Positions 35,517-43,881 of a DNA stretch of 64,000 bases are shown here, piece after piece; within the stretch, counting starts at the first letter, position 1; each line of letters starts with the position of its first letter. The DNA comes from a bacterium. Its GTDB lineage: Bacteria; Bacillota; Bacilli; Lactobacillales; Streptococcaceae. Position numbers and translations under genes: made by a program. The stretch lies in contig CAJNCV010000010.1 in assembly GCA_905221385.1 (NCBI GenBank), positions 17,944 through 81,943 of the forward strand, written 5' to 3'. The notes below the pieces were generated by a model, which was given only the letters and a program-made list of their open reading frames with translations, was not told the origin of the DNA and ran no database searches.

Positions 35517-36044
35517 TTATTTTCTTTTTTTCTCCCAAAAGAGTTTCAGTTGCTCAATATCATAATTTACAAGGATTGCGACAAAAACTCCCATAAATGT
35601 TTCAAATACACGAGCAAACACGTACAAAAATGTTTCTCCGCTCGGTATTGATAGGGTAATGATCAACATAGCTGCTACACCACCAATAACTCCCGCCTTG
35701 TTGTTCATAGCAACATTTGTCATAATGGTTAACATGGTGCAAATCGGAACAACTAGTAAGGTTACCCAAAATGCTTCATGAAATAAAGTGTTTAAGAGGA
35801 AAAAGACAAGGGCGTAAAAACCTCCGATGCTATTTCCTAAGATACGTGAAGTTCCAAAATGGACACTCTTATCAAAACTTTCTCTCAAACTAAAGACTGC
35901 TGTCAAAGCCCCGATTTGCAGTCCCTTCCAACCAAAAAATCCAAAAATCAAGAGAACTAAAAAAACAGCAATTCCGGTTTTAAAGGTTCGTAGACCAAGC
36001 TTGAACTGTGACTTATCAAATTTATATTTTTTAAAATAACCCAT
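35517..36044 (-). CDS. FUSC/aromatic acid exporter family membrane protein
   Basis: A 175-residue protein with about four to five membrane helices (about 18-36, 40-52, 65-85, 88-105, 120-155) and a short basic tail. The FLVLLIFGFFGWKGLQIGALTAVFSLRESFDKSV block is typical of the ArAE_1/FUSC N-terminal membrane domain. Substrates are unknown; larger relatives export aromatic acids. It lies between pgk and glnR on the same strand, as in pneumococcus, directly upstream of the GlnR operator. Confidence 0.83.
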   Translation of the reverse strand: MGYFKKYKFDKSQFKLGLRTFKTGIAVFLVLLIFGFFGWKGLQIGALTAVFSLRESFDKSVHFGTSRILGNSIGGFYALVFFLLNTLFHEAFWVTLLVVPICTMLTIMTNVAMNNKAGVIGGVAAMLIITLSIPSGETFLYVFARVFETFMGVFVAILVNYDIEQLKLFWEKKRK

Positions 36045-36130
36045 AATCTCAACTTTCTATTTCCATTTTATCATAAATTAGTTGATTTTATGAGCCAAAA
36101 TCAATCGGAAACGTTTTTAATTCAAGCTAC

Positions 36131-36162
36131 AAGAAAAAGAGGAAACAAAGTTCCTCTTTTCA
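36131..36162 (-). terminator. Terminator after pgk
   Basis: On the minus strand AAAAGAGGAA, CTTTG loop, TTTCCTCTTTTTC, about 20 bases beyond the pgk stop. Confidence 0.85.
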
Positions 36163-36181
36163 TCATTTCATTTACGAAAGC

Positions 36182-37381
36182 TTATTTTTCTGTAAGTGCA
36201 GCCAATCCTGGCAGTACTTTACCTTCAAGGAGTTCCATTGATGCTCCACCACCAGTAGAGATCCATGAGAACTTGTCTGCACGACCAAGGTTGATTGCTG
36301 CGGCAGCTGAGTCACCACCACCGATGATTGATTTCACGCCTGGTTGTTTCACGATAGCGTCCATCACACCGATTGTACCAGCTTGGAAGTCAGGGTTTTC
36401 AAATACACCCATTGGTCCGTTCCATACAACTGTTTTGGCACCAGTCAAGGCTTCGTCGAATTTAGCGATAGATTTAGGACCGATATCCAAACCAAGGAAA
36501 CCTGGGTCTACTGCTTCACCTTCAGTGTCTTTTACTTCAGTGTAGTCAGCAAATGCGTTTGCTTCTTTTGAGTCAACTGGCAAGATCAATTTGCCGTTTG
36601 CTTTTTCAAGAAGAGCTTTGGCAACATCCAATTTGTCTTCTTCTACAAGTGAGTTACCGATTTCGATACCTTGAGCTTTGTAGAATGTGTAAGTCATCCC
36701 ACCACCGATAAGGACTTTATCAGCTTTTTCAAGCAAGTTTTCGATAACACCGATCTTGTCTGAAACTTTTGAACCACCAAGGATGGCTACGAATGGACGT
36801 TCTGGAGCTTCAACAGCTTCTTGGATGTAGGCAATTTCGTTTTCAAGAAGGAATCCAGCAACTGCTTTTTCAACGTTTGCTGAGATACCAACGTTAGATG
36901 CGTGTGCACGGTGAGCTGTACCGAATGCATCGTTTACGAAGATACCATCTCCAAGTGATGCCCAGTATTTCCCAAGTTCAGGATCGTTTTTAGATTCTTT
37001 CTTGCCGTCAACATCTTCGTAACGAGTGTTTTCAACCAAGAGAACTTGTCCATCTTCAAGAGCGTTAACAGCGGCTTCCAATTCAGCACCACGTGTAACA
37101 CCTGGGATAAATTTAACTTCTTGTCCCAATTTAGCAGCCAAGTCAGCAGCTACAGGAGCAAGTGATTTACCTTCTTTATCTGCTTCTTCTTTTACACGTC
37201 CAAGGTGAGAGAAGAGGATTGCACGTCCACCTTGTTCAAGGATGTACTTGATAGTTGGAAGAGCTGCAGTGATACGGTTGTCATTGGTAATCACGCCATC
37301 TTTAACAGGTACGTTGAAGTCAACACGAACGAGAACTTTTTTCCCTTTCAAGTCAACGTCTTTAACAGTCAATTTTGCCAT
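36182..37381 (-). CDS. pgk: Phosphoglycerate kinase
   Basis: Pgk converts 1,3-bisphosphoglycerate and ADP to 3-phosphoglycerate and ATP in glycolysis. The 399-residue protein has the signature [15 protein letters not shown], the substrate-binding HLGR and [15 protein letters not shown] motifs, the lysine-rich [19 protein letters not shown] segment and the nucleotide-binding GGGDSAAA near the C-terminus. Start and length match the family. It is monocistronic, with an extended -10 promoter ahead and a terminator behind. Confidence 0.98.
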   Translation of the reverse strand: MAKLTVKDVDLKGKKVLVRVDFNVPVKDGVITNDNRITAALPTIKYILEQGGRAILFSHLGRVKEEADKEGKSLAPVAADLAAKLGQEVKFIPGVTRGAELEAAVNALEDGQVLLVENTRYEDVDGKKESKNDPELGKYWASLGDGIFVNDAFGTAHRAHASNVGISANVEKAVAGFLLENEIAYIQEAVEAPERPFVAILGGSKVSDKIGVIENLLEKADKVLIGGGMTYTFYKAQGIEIGNSLVEEDKLDVAKALLEKANGKLILPVDSKEANAFADYTEVKDTEGEAVDPGFLGLDIGPKSIAKFDEALTGAKTVVWNGPMGVFENPDFQAGTIGVMDAIVKQPGVKSIIGGGDSAAAAINLGRADKFSWISTGGGASMELLEGKVLPGLAALTEK

Positions 37382-37404
37382 TAGATATGACTCCTTCTTT
37401 TTTT

Positions 37405-37425
37405 ATACGTGTTAATTATATCACA
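37405..37425 (-). promoter_or_regulatory. Extended -10 promoter of pgk
   Basis: On the minus strand TGATATAAT (TGn extension plus consensus TATAAT), about 40 bases ahead of the pgk start. No convincing -35 is visible. Confidence 0.6.
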
Positions 37426-37493
37426 AAATCAGTAAAAGAGATAGCAAAAGCCTGCACTTTTCTTGTTCTCTATTCCATCTGGAAAAATTGACA

Positions 37494-37532
37494 TTAACTT
37501 TGCTTATCAGATGAAACCTTTACCATTTTCAT
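37494..37532 (-). pseudogene. Stub of a seventh immunity paralogue
   Basis: Two bases after the last paralogue's stop, the same junction sequence appears again: AG, ATG, then codons for MKMVK identical to the paralogues, after which the frame diverges (VSSDKQS) and stops at 37494. This looks like the 5' remnant of another array copy, cut where the insertion joins the pgk upstream region. Confidence 0.7.
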
Positions 37533-37534
37533 CT

Positions 37535-38041
37535 TTAGTTAAACCTATCCTGATACAGTAGATTAAACAGCCACTGAAGATTGATGAAGGGCTTGGATTG
37601 TACATCAAGTACGGGTTGAACGGTCTCTCTAATACCTTGTTTTATATTTTTTTCGTCAATTGTAGTTAGATCAATCTTTTTATAATTTTTGTCAATAGCC
37701 CACTCAAGAGAAAAGTTTCTATTAAACTTATAGGTTACATCATTTTGATCACTATAGCCATAACCACCAACAAGTTCATCAAAATTTGTTGGTTTACCAG
37801 TTATATTGGTAGAATTTTCAATAAAATTTCTACCATCATCATCATAGCGGATTCCTTCTATTTCTGGTGTATAAACCCACCACATATTTTCAATCAGCAT
37901 GACTAAATCGGGCTCTGTCCCCTCCTTATGGGGCATCTGTTGGGCATAGTAGACCGAATGGTATTTTAAATTAGCATATGCATAGAAACTGATGAGCAAG
38001 ATTGTAACAATTCCTACTAGAAGCGCTTTTACCATTTTCAT
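37535..38041 (-). CDS. Tandem immunity-like membrane protein, copy 6 (type A centre)
   Basis: A 168-residue protein, last of six paralogues. Residues 1-25 form a signal-anchor (MKMVKALLVGIVTILLISFY), followed by the constant block YYAQQMPHKEGTEPD and WWVYTPEIEGIRYDDDG. The centre (about 75-135) is type A, starting NFIENSTNITGKPTNFDEL, and the C-terminus is the constant SKPFINLQWLFNLLYQDRFN. The bulk should face outside the membrane. It closely resembles copy 1 in the centre. I infer a TipC-like immunity role from the membrane-anchored design and the location behind a secreted toxin-like protein. Confidence 0.8.
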   Translation of the reverse strand: MKMVKALLVGIVTILLISFYAYANLKYHSVYYAQQMPHKEGTEPDLVMLIENMWWVYTPEIEGIRYDDDGRNFIENSTNITGKPTNFDELVGGYGYSDQNDVTYKFNRNFSLEWAIDKNYKKIDLTTIDEKNIKQGIRETVQPVLDVQSKPFINLQWLFNLLYQDRFN

Positions 38042-38043
38042 CT

Positions 38044-38532
38044 TTAGTTAAACCTGTCCTGATACAGTAAATTAAACAGCCACTGAAGGTTGACGAAGGG
38101 TTTGCTCTGAGCATCAATAACTGGGGCAAACACTTCCCTAATCTCCTGTTTTATTTCATCCTCATGAATTTCTCTTTTTTGCTGTTCCCCTGTGAAGTCA
38201 CTTACATGGTGAAATCTGAAGGTGCTATCAAAACTTATAGTTATATGATATTTAAGATATACAAAATTCCCCATAGCATCTGATAAAACTGTTTCACTTT
38301 TAGTATTTTCGATAGCATTCCCTCCATCATTATCATAGCGGATTCCTTCTATTTCTGGTGTATAAACCCACCACATATTTTCAAGTAACATGACTAAATC
38401 GGGCTCTGTCCCCTCCTTATGGGGCATCTGTTGGGCATAGTAGACCGAATTGTGTTTTAAATTAGTATATGCATAGAAACTGATGAGCAAGATTGTTACA
38501 ATTCCTACTAGAAGCGCTTTTACCATTTTCAT
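38044..38532 (-). CDS. Tandem immunity-like membrane protein, copy 5 (type B centre)
   Basis: A 162-residue paralogue with the constant N-terminal anchor and PHKEGTEPDLVMLLENMWW block. Its type B centre (NAIENTKSETVLSDAMGNF, then FDSTFRFHHVSDFTGEQ) is shared with copies 3 and 4, and it has the constant C-terminus ending LLYQDRFN. Only two bases separate it from the stop of copy 4, so translation is probably coupled. Small coding differences from copies 3 and 4 cluster in the centre. Confidence 0.8.
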   Translation of the reverse strand: MKMVKALLVGIVTILLISFYAYTNLKHNSVYYAQQMPHKEGTEPDLVMLLENMWWVYTPEIEGIRYDNDGGNAIENTKSETVLSDAMGNFVYLKYHITISFDSTFRFHHVSDFTGEQQKREIHEDEIKQEIREVFAPVIDAQSKPFVNLQWLFNLLYQDRFN

Positions 38533-38534
38533 CT

Positions 38535-39023
38535 TTAGTTAAACCTATCCTGATACAGTAGATTAAACAGCCACTGAAGGTTGACGAAGGGTTTGCTCTG
38601 AGCATCAATAACTGGGGCAAACACTTCCCTAATCTCCTGTTTTATTTCAGCTTCATGAATTTCTTTTTTGGGTTGCTCTCCTGATAAGTCAGTCACATGG
38701 AAAAATCTAAAGGTACTATCAAAAGCTACAGTTACACGATTTTTATGATACAAAAAATTTCCCATAGAGTTGGACAGAACTGTTTCCGTTTTGGTATTTT
38801 CAATAGCATTATTCCCATCATCATCATAGCGGATTCCTTCTATTTCTGGTGTGTAAACCCACCACATATTTTCAAGTAACATGACTAAATCGGGCTCTGT
38901 CCCCTCCTTATGGGGCATCTGTTGGGCATAGTAGACCGAATTGTGTTTTAAATTAGCATATGCATAGAAACTGATGAGCAAGACTGTAACAATTCCTACT
39001 AGAAGCGCTTTTACCATTTTCAT
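38535..39023 (-). CDS. Tandem immunity-like membrane protein, copy 4 (type B centre)
   Basis: A 162-residue paralogue. The signal-anchor is nearly identical to the others (GIVTVLLISFYAYANL). The type B centre carries the variants VLSNSMGNFLYHKNRVTVAF and FFHVTDLSGEQPKKE, and the C-terminus is constant (EVFAPVIDAQSKPFVN...). Same two-base junctions on both sides. It contributes the most divergent of the three type B centres. Confidence 0.8.
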   Translation of the reverse strand: MKMVKALLVGIVTVLLISFYAYANLKHNSVYYAQQMPHKEGTEPDLVMLLENMWWVYTPEIEGIRYDDDGNNAIENTKTETVLSNSMGNFLYHKNRVTVAFDSTFRFFHVTDLSGEQPKKEIHEAEIKQEIREVFAPVIDAQSKPFVNLQWLFNLLYQDRFN

Positions 39024-39025
39024 CT

Positions 39026-39514
39026 TTAGTTAAACCTGTCCTGATACAGTAAATTAAACAGCCACTGAAGGTTGACGAAGGGTTTGCTCTGAGCATCAAT
39101 AACTGGGGCAAACACTTCCCTAATCTCCTGTTTTATTTCATCCTCATGAATTTCTCTTTTTGGTTGTTCTCCTGTGAAGTCACTTACATGGTGAAATCTA
39201 AAAGTACTATCAAAACCTATAGAGAGATGATATTTATGATATGAAAAATTTCCCATGGTTTCTGATAAAACAAAATTGTTTTTAGTGTCAATAATAGCAT
39301 TCCCTCCATCATCATCATAGCGGATTCCTTCTATTTCTGGTGTGTAAACCCACCACATATTTTCAAGTAACATGACTAAGTCGGGCTCTGTCCCCTCCTT
39401 ATGGGGCATCTGTTGGGCATAGTAGACCGAATGGTATTTCAAATTAGTATATGCATAGAAACTTATAAGTAAGATTGTAACAATTCCTACTAGAAGCGCT
39501 TTTACCATTTTCAT
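39026..39514 (-). CDS. Tandem immunity-like membrane protein, copy 3 (type B centre)
   Basis: A 162-residue paralogue with the constant anchor and C-terminus and a type B centre (NAIIDTKNNFVLSETMGNF, FRFHHVSDFTGEQPKRE). DNA identity with copy 5 is very high in the last 200 bases and the first 200 bases and falls in the middle, a mosaic pattern that suggests recombination or diversifying selection of the central segment. Confidence 0.8.
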   Translation of the reverse strand: MKMVKALLVGIVTILLISFYAYTNLKYHSVYYAQQMPHKEGTEPDLVMLLENMWWVYTPEIEGIRYDDDGGNAIIDTKNNFVLSETMGNFSYHKYHLSIGFDSTFRFHHVSDFTGEQPKREIHEDEIKQEIREVFAPVIDAQSKPFVNLQWLFNLLYQDRFN

Positions 39515-39516
39515 CT

Positions 39517-40008
39517 TTAGTTAAACCTGTCCTGATACAGTAAATTAAACAGCCACTGAAGATTAATGAGGGGCTTAGATTGTACATCAAGTACCGGTTG
39601 AACGGTTTCTCTAATTTCATCTAAAACTAGTTGTTGATTGAATTCAATATCATTATAATGTTCATCAAATGCACTTTGAATACGAAAAACTTCATCGAAG
39701 AGATAATGATTATCAGTACCGGAATGAAACATTAAATAATCTCCTGATGCAGAGAATATTGACTCCTTTCCCTCAATATTTCTAGCTATACTATTCATTC
39801 CATCATCATCATAGCGGATTCCTTCTATTTCTGGCTTATAAATCCACCACATATTTTCAAGTAACATGACTAAGTCGGGCTCTGTCCCCTCCTTATGGGG
39901 CATCTGTTGGGCATAGTAGACCGAATGGTATTTCAAATTAGTATATGCGTAGAAACTTATAAGTAAGATTGTAACAATTCCTACTAGAAGCGCTTTTACC
40001 ATTTTCAT
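39517..40008 (-). CDS. Tandem immunity-like membrane protein, copy 2 (type C centre)
   Basis: A 163-residue paralogue whose ends match the other copies, but whose centre is unique in the array: NSIARNIEGKESIFSASGDY, then GTDNHYLFDEVFRIQSAFDEHYND. The block before the variable part reads WWIYKPEIEGIRYDDDG instead of WWVYTPEIEG. It is the only type C copy, so it may recognise a different partner from types A and B. Confidence 0.8.
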   Translation of the reverse strand: MKMVKALLVGIVTILLISFYAYTNLKYHSVYYAQQMPHKEGTEPDLVMLLENMWWIYKPEIEGIRYDDDGMNSIARNIEGKESIFSASGDYLMFHSGTDNHYLFDEVFRIQSAFDEHYNDIEFNQQLVLDEIRETVQPVLDVQSKPLINLQWLFNLLYQDRFN

Positions 40009-40010
40009 CT

Positions 40011-40520
40011 TTAGTTAAACCTGTCCTGATACAGTAAATTAAACAGCCACTGAAGATTGATGAGGGGCTTAGATTGTACATCAAGTACGGGTTGAACAGT
40101 CTCTCTAATACCTTGTTTTATCTTTTTTTCGTCAATTGTAGTTAGATCAATTTTTTTATATTTTTTATTCATGGCCCACTCAAGAGAAAAATTTTTTCCG
40201 AATTTATAAGCTACATCGTTTTGGTCTCTATAGCTATAACCTCCATCAAACTCAGAAAAATTTGTAGGTTTACCAATCATATTGATTGAATTTTCAATAA
40301 AATTTCTACCATCGTCATCATAACGGATTCCTTCTATTTCTGGTGTATAAACCCACCACATATTTTCAATCAGCATGACTAAGTCGGGTTCTGTCCCCTC
40401 CTTATGGGGCATCTGTTGGGCATAGTAGACCGAATTGTGTTTTAAATTAGCATATGCATAGAAACTGATGAGTAAGACTGTAACAAATCCTACTAGAATC
40501 GCTTTTACCATTTTCATCAT
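40011..40520 (-). CDS. Tandem immunity-like membrane protein, copy 1 (type A centre)
   Basis: A 169-residue paralogue, first in the transcription order. It starts ATGATGAAAATG; either of the first two ATGs is possible, with GGAAAGAG ahead, and it overlaps the KP-repeat ORF stop as ATGA. The type A centre (NFIENSINMIGKPTNFSEF, NDVAYKFGKNFSLEW) matches copy 6 at the far end of the array. The copy adjacent to a polymorphic toxin is normally the cognate immunity gene, so this is the best candidate partner. Confidence 0.8.
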   Translation of the reverse strand: MMKMVKAILVGFVTVLLISFYAYANLKHNSVYYAQQMPHKEGTEPDLVMLIENMWWVYTPEIEGIRYDDDGRNFIENSINMIGKPTNFSEFDGGYSYRDQNDVAYKFGKNFSLEWAMNKKYKKIDLTTIDEKKIKQGIRETVQPVLDVQSKPLINLQWLFNLLYQDRFN

Positions 40521-41317
40521 CTCTTTCCTTTCTTACGACCAAACCAATTTTTAATTGGATTAACGATCCATTTGTTTACAGTGTTTACCACTGGTTTTAT
40601 AATATAGCGATTGGTTGCCCGAGCGATTGGCCTTACAACCTTCTGATAAATCGGTTTGACGATTGGTTTAACAATATGGTTGTAGACGGGCTTAACAACA
40701 TAGTTATAGACGGGTTTGACGACTGTCCGATTCACAAAACTTGCCGCAGGCTTAAGTACATGATTGTAGACGGGCTTAAGCACATTGTTGTGGATAGCCT
40801 TCGCAATAGGCTTTATTACCTGATTATAGGTAGGTTTGACAACCCCATGGTAGAAGGGTTTCGCTACTGCATTATAAGCAAAGTTTACGATTGGTTTTAC
40901 TACTGGTTTTATAACCTTTTGATAGAGCGGTTTAGCCACTTTATTCACAGCAACATCGACTACTGGTTTGACGACACTATTGTAGAGGGGTTTCACCACA
41001 TTGGTAGCTACAAAGGTTACGACAGGCTTAAGGAGATAGTCATTGACAGCCTTTGTCACTCTCGCACCTACATATAAGGTAGCACTCCCAAAAGTAGCCA
41101 AGGTATTTCCTATCGGAGCTGCAATATGCTTCTCGACAAATTTTAGTGGGTGTTTCATAAAGGAATCAAAGCCGGATTTTAGCGGTTCCAAAATATCTTT
41201 TTGAATCGTCGTTGAAGGATCTTTCCACAACCGTTCTACAAAAGCTTTACCTTCATTGAACCTTTTCATTCCAAATAAGGCGAGCCCTGATAAACTAAAA
41301 ATACTTCCAAGTAACAA
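40517..41317 (-). CDS. Lys-Pro repeat protein with N-terminal hydrophobic segment, in frame with the upstream toxin-like gene
   Basis: A 266-residue very basic protein. It opens with a hydrophobic stretch LLGSIFSLSGLALFG and a basic KRFNEGK, continues with a helical part (about 25-90), and then has about 16 KP units such as KPVYNHVV and KPLYNSVV. The Lys-Pro steps are 4, 8 or 12 residues apart, always a multiple of four. The TTG used as start has no good ribosome site. The frame is continuous with the toxin-like gene upstream and is separated from it by a single TAG, so it may be the C-terminal half of one protein. The family is unknown to me. Confidence 0.6.
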   Translation of the reverse strand: MLLGSIFSLSGLALFGMKRFNEGKAFVERLWKDPSTTIQKDILEPLKSGFDSFMKHPLKFVEKHIAAPIGNTLATFGSATLYVGARVTKAVNDYLLKPVVTFVATNVVKPLYNSVVKPVVDVAVNKVAKPLYQKVIKPVVKPIVNFAYNAVAKPFYHGVVKPTYNQVIKPIAKAIHNNVLKPVYNHVLKPAASFVNRTVVKPVYNYVVKPVYNHIVKPIVKPIYQKVVRPIARATNRYIIKPVVNTVNKWIVNPIKNWFGRKKGKR

Positions 41318-41353
41318 GAAATCTTTATAGCCCTCGGCAGTGGTATTTCCCGA

Positions 41354-43636
41354 CTACTCTTTGAGTACTTGGTGGTAATACTCTTGACGTTTCTGCTCCA
41401 GGCCATCTGTATGGTAATATTTTTCGATAGCCTGGTCCAGATCCAGGTCTTTAAAGTCCTTATGATACTTCAGGATAAAGGCATCTATATCTGTGAGCGT
41501 GTCCTTTTCATCGATGGTTGTTAATAAGTCTCCTGTTAGAGAATTATTTTGAAAAAGGATCGCTTTGGGTAATAAGCCAAAAAGGTTAAATGGAGAAAAA
41601 CCTGCAAAAAATTTCCCTACTTCTTTTAGAAAACTACTTTGATAAGAGGTGGCAATCGGTGCAGCCAAATGAGGAAAATCTATTGCATATTCTGGTAAAT
41701 CATGAAGCTTATTTAATAGCTCTCCAATTTCATCGCTATAAGCATAAGGTGCTTCTCCAAAATCATTGGTCATGGATTGTAGTTTATCTTTTGAGTAGGG
41801 AACACGCGCGATGGCGTTAGCAATAGCATGATTGATTTTATTGCGATTATTACCATATTTTTTTCGCGCTTCATCTCCAACAGCTCTGATATAATCAAGA
41901 AACAATTTCTTCTCATCTTGATTCATCTTGGTATTGGTTAAAAAGGGATCTTTTTTGGTTGGTATCTCTTGCTTTTTGGGTTCGGTCTGACTGTCCTCTA
42001 CTCTTTGACCTTGGTCATTCAGCACTTGGTTTGATCCCTGAGAAAAGGGCGGTAATGAGCCCCCTATTGAAGAGGTATCTACAGGGTAATTAGAGTTTGC
42101 TGAAGAAAAGGATGGTGGCAGCTGTGGCCTGATAATCTTCTCCGCGTTAGGATTCGTAATTTTACCAGAAGGTCGAAGATTTTCCTTAGCTTGTGGAATC
42201 TTCTGATAAACAAAAACCTTTTCTATAGCATGTTCGACCAAGGTTTCAAATACTGTTGGCGTCACATAACCATCCACTTTCTTAGGTGTATGTTTTAGTC
42301 TCTGCCCCTCGAGAACTTTATAAGTTAGAGTTCCGTACAGCTCCTTCCCTTTTTCATCTTGAAACTTTAACGTTACGGGTAGTTCTTTCTGATAGACGAA
42401 CTGAATCCTTGTTTTTGCCTTATTTTCTGTTAATCTCTTAACATCTACTAATCGATAATTTGGAATATTAAGGGATTCCACTTTATAAGATTCATCATCG
42501 AAACCTTTATAAAATTCTGTTTTCTTTAATTCTTTTCCATGTTTATCAACATACTGGACAATAATCGGTTTAGAAACTCGCGTGTTGATATTTGCTTGCA
42601 AGCTGCTTCCAAAAATATCGTACCTTACAGCTATTGGGTAGTAGTAAGAATCATTCACTCTTTTTGGGGCAGGCGAGTAGAAGGTATAATCAAAATTTGA
42701 AATAAAGCCAGCTCCAAGATAGCCACCTTTCGGAAGATCTTTAGAGCCATTTAGACCGACTACGCCTGAAGTAGCATCATAGATAATCCCATCTTCCTTG
42801 ACGAGATTAGATTCTGTTGGAATGATTTCAACTAAATTTGCAAGGTTCGTTTGAACCCCCTGAGCGGCATCAATATCGGTAGAAATAAAACTAACAAGTA
42901 TGGGTTGCTCAATCTTAGTTCCATGTTTTACAATTTGATAATGTAGAGCGAGGTTACTTGCATTATTGTACAATACAACGATAGAATTCCCTGTTGCACC
43001 TGGAATAAATTGCTCACCTGAGAAACCGAGTCCTTTTAGACGACTATCCTGAAATCCAGAGTTTGAAGCCCACTCATCTTTATCACTTTCAATGACCGTC
43101 CATAGTAAATCTAAATCTATACCGGATAAGGTTTTACCGACAAAATTGATTCGTCCACTATCACCTACATTGTTGCTATATGCTATAACAGGGGTTGAGG
43201 GAGTGTTGGCCTCACCAAATCGTTCACTGTCATTTAAAAGACCATTTTCAGTTCCTTTATCAATTTCGACATATGTTTTATCAGACCAATGAAGCCCTTC
43301 TTTGCTGAGAAAGTTATCATCAGTTAGGTTATTTCCCTCAAGATTAATTTCAACATCTTTGAAAAAATCGACACCGGTCGCAGATGGATTTACTCCACCA
43401 GAGACTTCAATTTTAGTAATGCTAGGTTCAGAAGTCCCACTATTTTTGTCTTCTTTTAGATTGGAAATTGCATTGTTCGGATTGCCGACAACGACATCAT
43501 TTGGCGTAGATTTTGCCGTATTTTCGACACTAGATTTTGTACTAGACTGTACAGCTTCATCAGCCATGACACTATAGGTACTGAGGGATAAAACCGTTGC
43601 AAAAAGAAATATCCCATGTTTTACAAATAATTTCAC
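41354..43636 (-). CDS. Secreted multidomain protein with GbpC/Spa-like head, MucBP repeats and Asp-rich C-terminal domain; candidate polymorphic toxin
   Basis: A 760-residue protein. It has a Sec signal peptide (1-25, SVMA), a beta-rich adhesin-like domain (about 70-350) resembling GbpC/Spa heads (FISTDIDAAQGVQ, GLNGSKDLPKGGYLGAG), two MucBP-type repeats (about 356-416 and 420-478), a Pro/Ser-rich linker (480-565) and a C-terminal domain (571-760) with NKINHAIANAIARVPY, DFPHLAAPIATSY and TGDLLTTIDEKD followed by TDID. The Asp cluster (703, 716, 718) recalls TelC-type lipid II phosphatase toxins, but this is an inference. There is no LPXTG before the stop. Starts at GTG after AAGGAG. Six immunity-like genes follow. 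Confidence 0.72.
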   Translation of the reverse strand: MKLFVKHGIFLFATVLSLSTYSVMADEAVQSSTKSSVENTAKSTPNDVVVGNPNNAISNLKEDKNSGTSEPSITKIEVSGGVNPSATGVDFFKDVEINLEGNNLTDDNFLSKEGLHWSDKTYVEIDKGTENGLLNDSERFGEANTPSTPVIAYSNNVGDSGRINFVGKTLSGIDLDLLWTVIESDKDEWASNSGFQDSRLKGLGFSGEQFIPGATGNSIVVLYNNASNLALHYQIVKHGTKIEQPILVSFISTDIDAAQGVQTNLANLVEIIPTESNLVKEDGIIYDATSGVVGLNGSKDLPKGGYLGAGFISNFDYTFYSPAPKRVNDSYYYPIAVRYDIFGSSLQANINTRVSKPIIVQYVDKHGKELKKTEFYKGFDDESYKVESLNIPNYRLVDVKRLTENKAKTRIQFVYQKELPVTLKFQDEKGKELYGTLTYKVLEGQRLKHTPKKVDGYVTPTVFETLVEHAIEKVFVYQKIPQAKENLRPSGKITNPNAEKIIRPQLPPSFSSANSNYPVDTSSIGGSLPPFSQGSNQVLNDQGQRVEDSQTEPKKQEIPTKKDPFLTNTKMNQDEKKLFLDYIRAVGDEARKKYGNNRNKINHAIANAIARVPYSKDKLQSMTNDFGEAPYAYSDEIGELLNKLHDLPEYAIDFPHLAAPIATSYQSSFLKEVGKFFAGFSPFNLFGLLPKAILFQNNSLTGDLLTTIDEKDTLTDIDAFILKYHKDFKDLDLDQAIEKYYHTDGLEQKRQEYYHQVLKE

Positions 43637-43801
43637 AACATCTCCTTAAAATTTTACTGAATTTTCATGGTATCAAATAAACTGATCAAAGTCCAGAAAT
43701 ATGGCCGGACTGAATTTGAAGGTTATGTTGCTGAAAAAATACTTTATGATAACTTACAAGCTATTCAATCTCAACTCGAAAACATTGGGATGAGAGAGTT
43801 C

Positions 43802-43835
43802 AAAAAAGCAACAACTATTTTTAGCTGTTGCTTCT
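43802..43835 (-). terminator. Terminator after endoD
   Basis: Arms AAGCAACA/TGTTGCTT (43806-43813, 43826-43833) with a 12-base loop and, on the minus strand, TGTTGCTTTTTTGAA. The rest of the 43637-43881 gap has no gene I can support. Confidence 0.85.
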
Positions 43836-43881
43836 TGAAACGATTTCTTTCTAATCTAAACTTAAGAAATACTATCTATTC

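Larger units (their letters stand above)
37535..40520 (-). repeat. Tandem array of six ~491-510 base gene repeats
   Basis: Unit starts are spaced 491, 491, 491, 494 and 509 bases apart. About 200 bases at the 5' end and 150 at the 3' end of each unit are nearly identical between copies, while the central part differs by type (A-C-B-B-B-A in transcription order). Such direct repeats should allow copy-number change by unequal recombination. Confidence 0.9.

Noticed and set aside
37535..40520. Possible CRISPR-like array
   Set aside because: The repeats are about 490 bases and each is an intact gene; there are no short repeats with spacers anywhere in the window and no cas genes.
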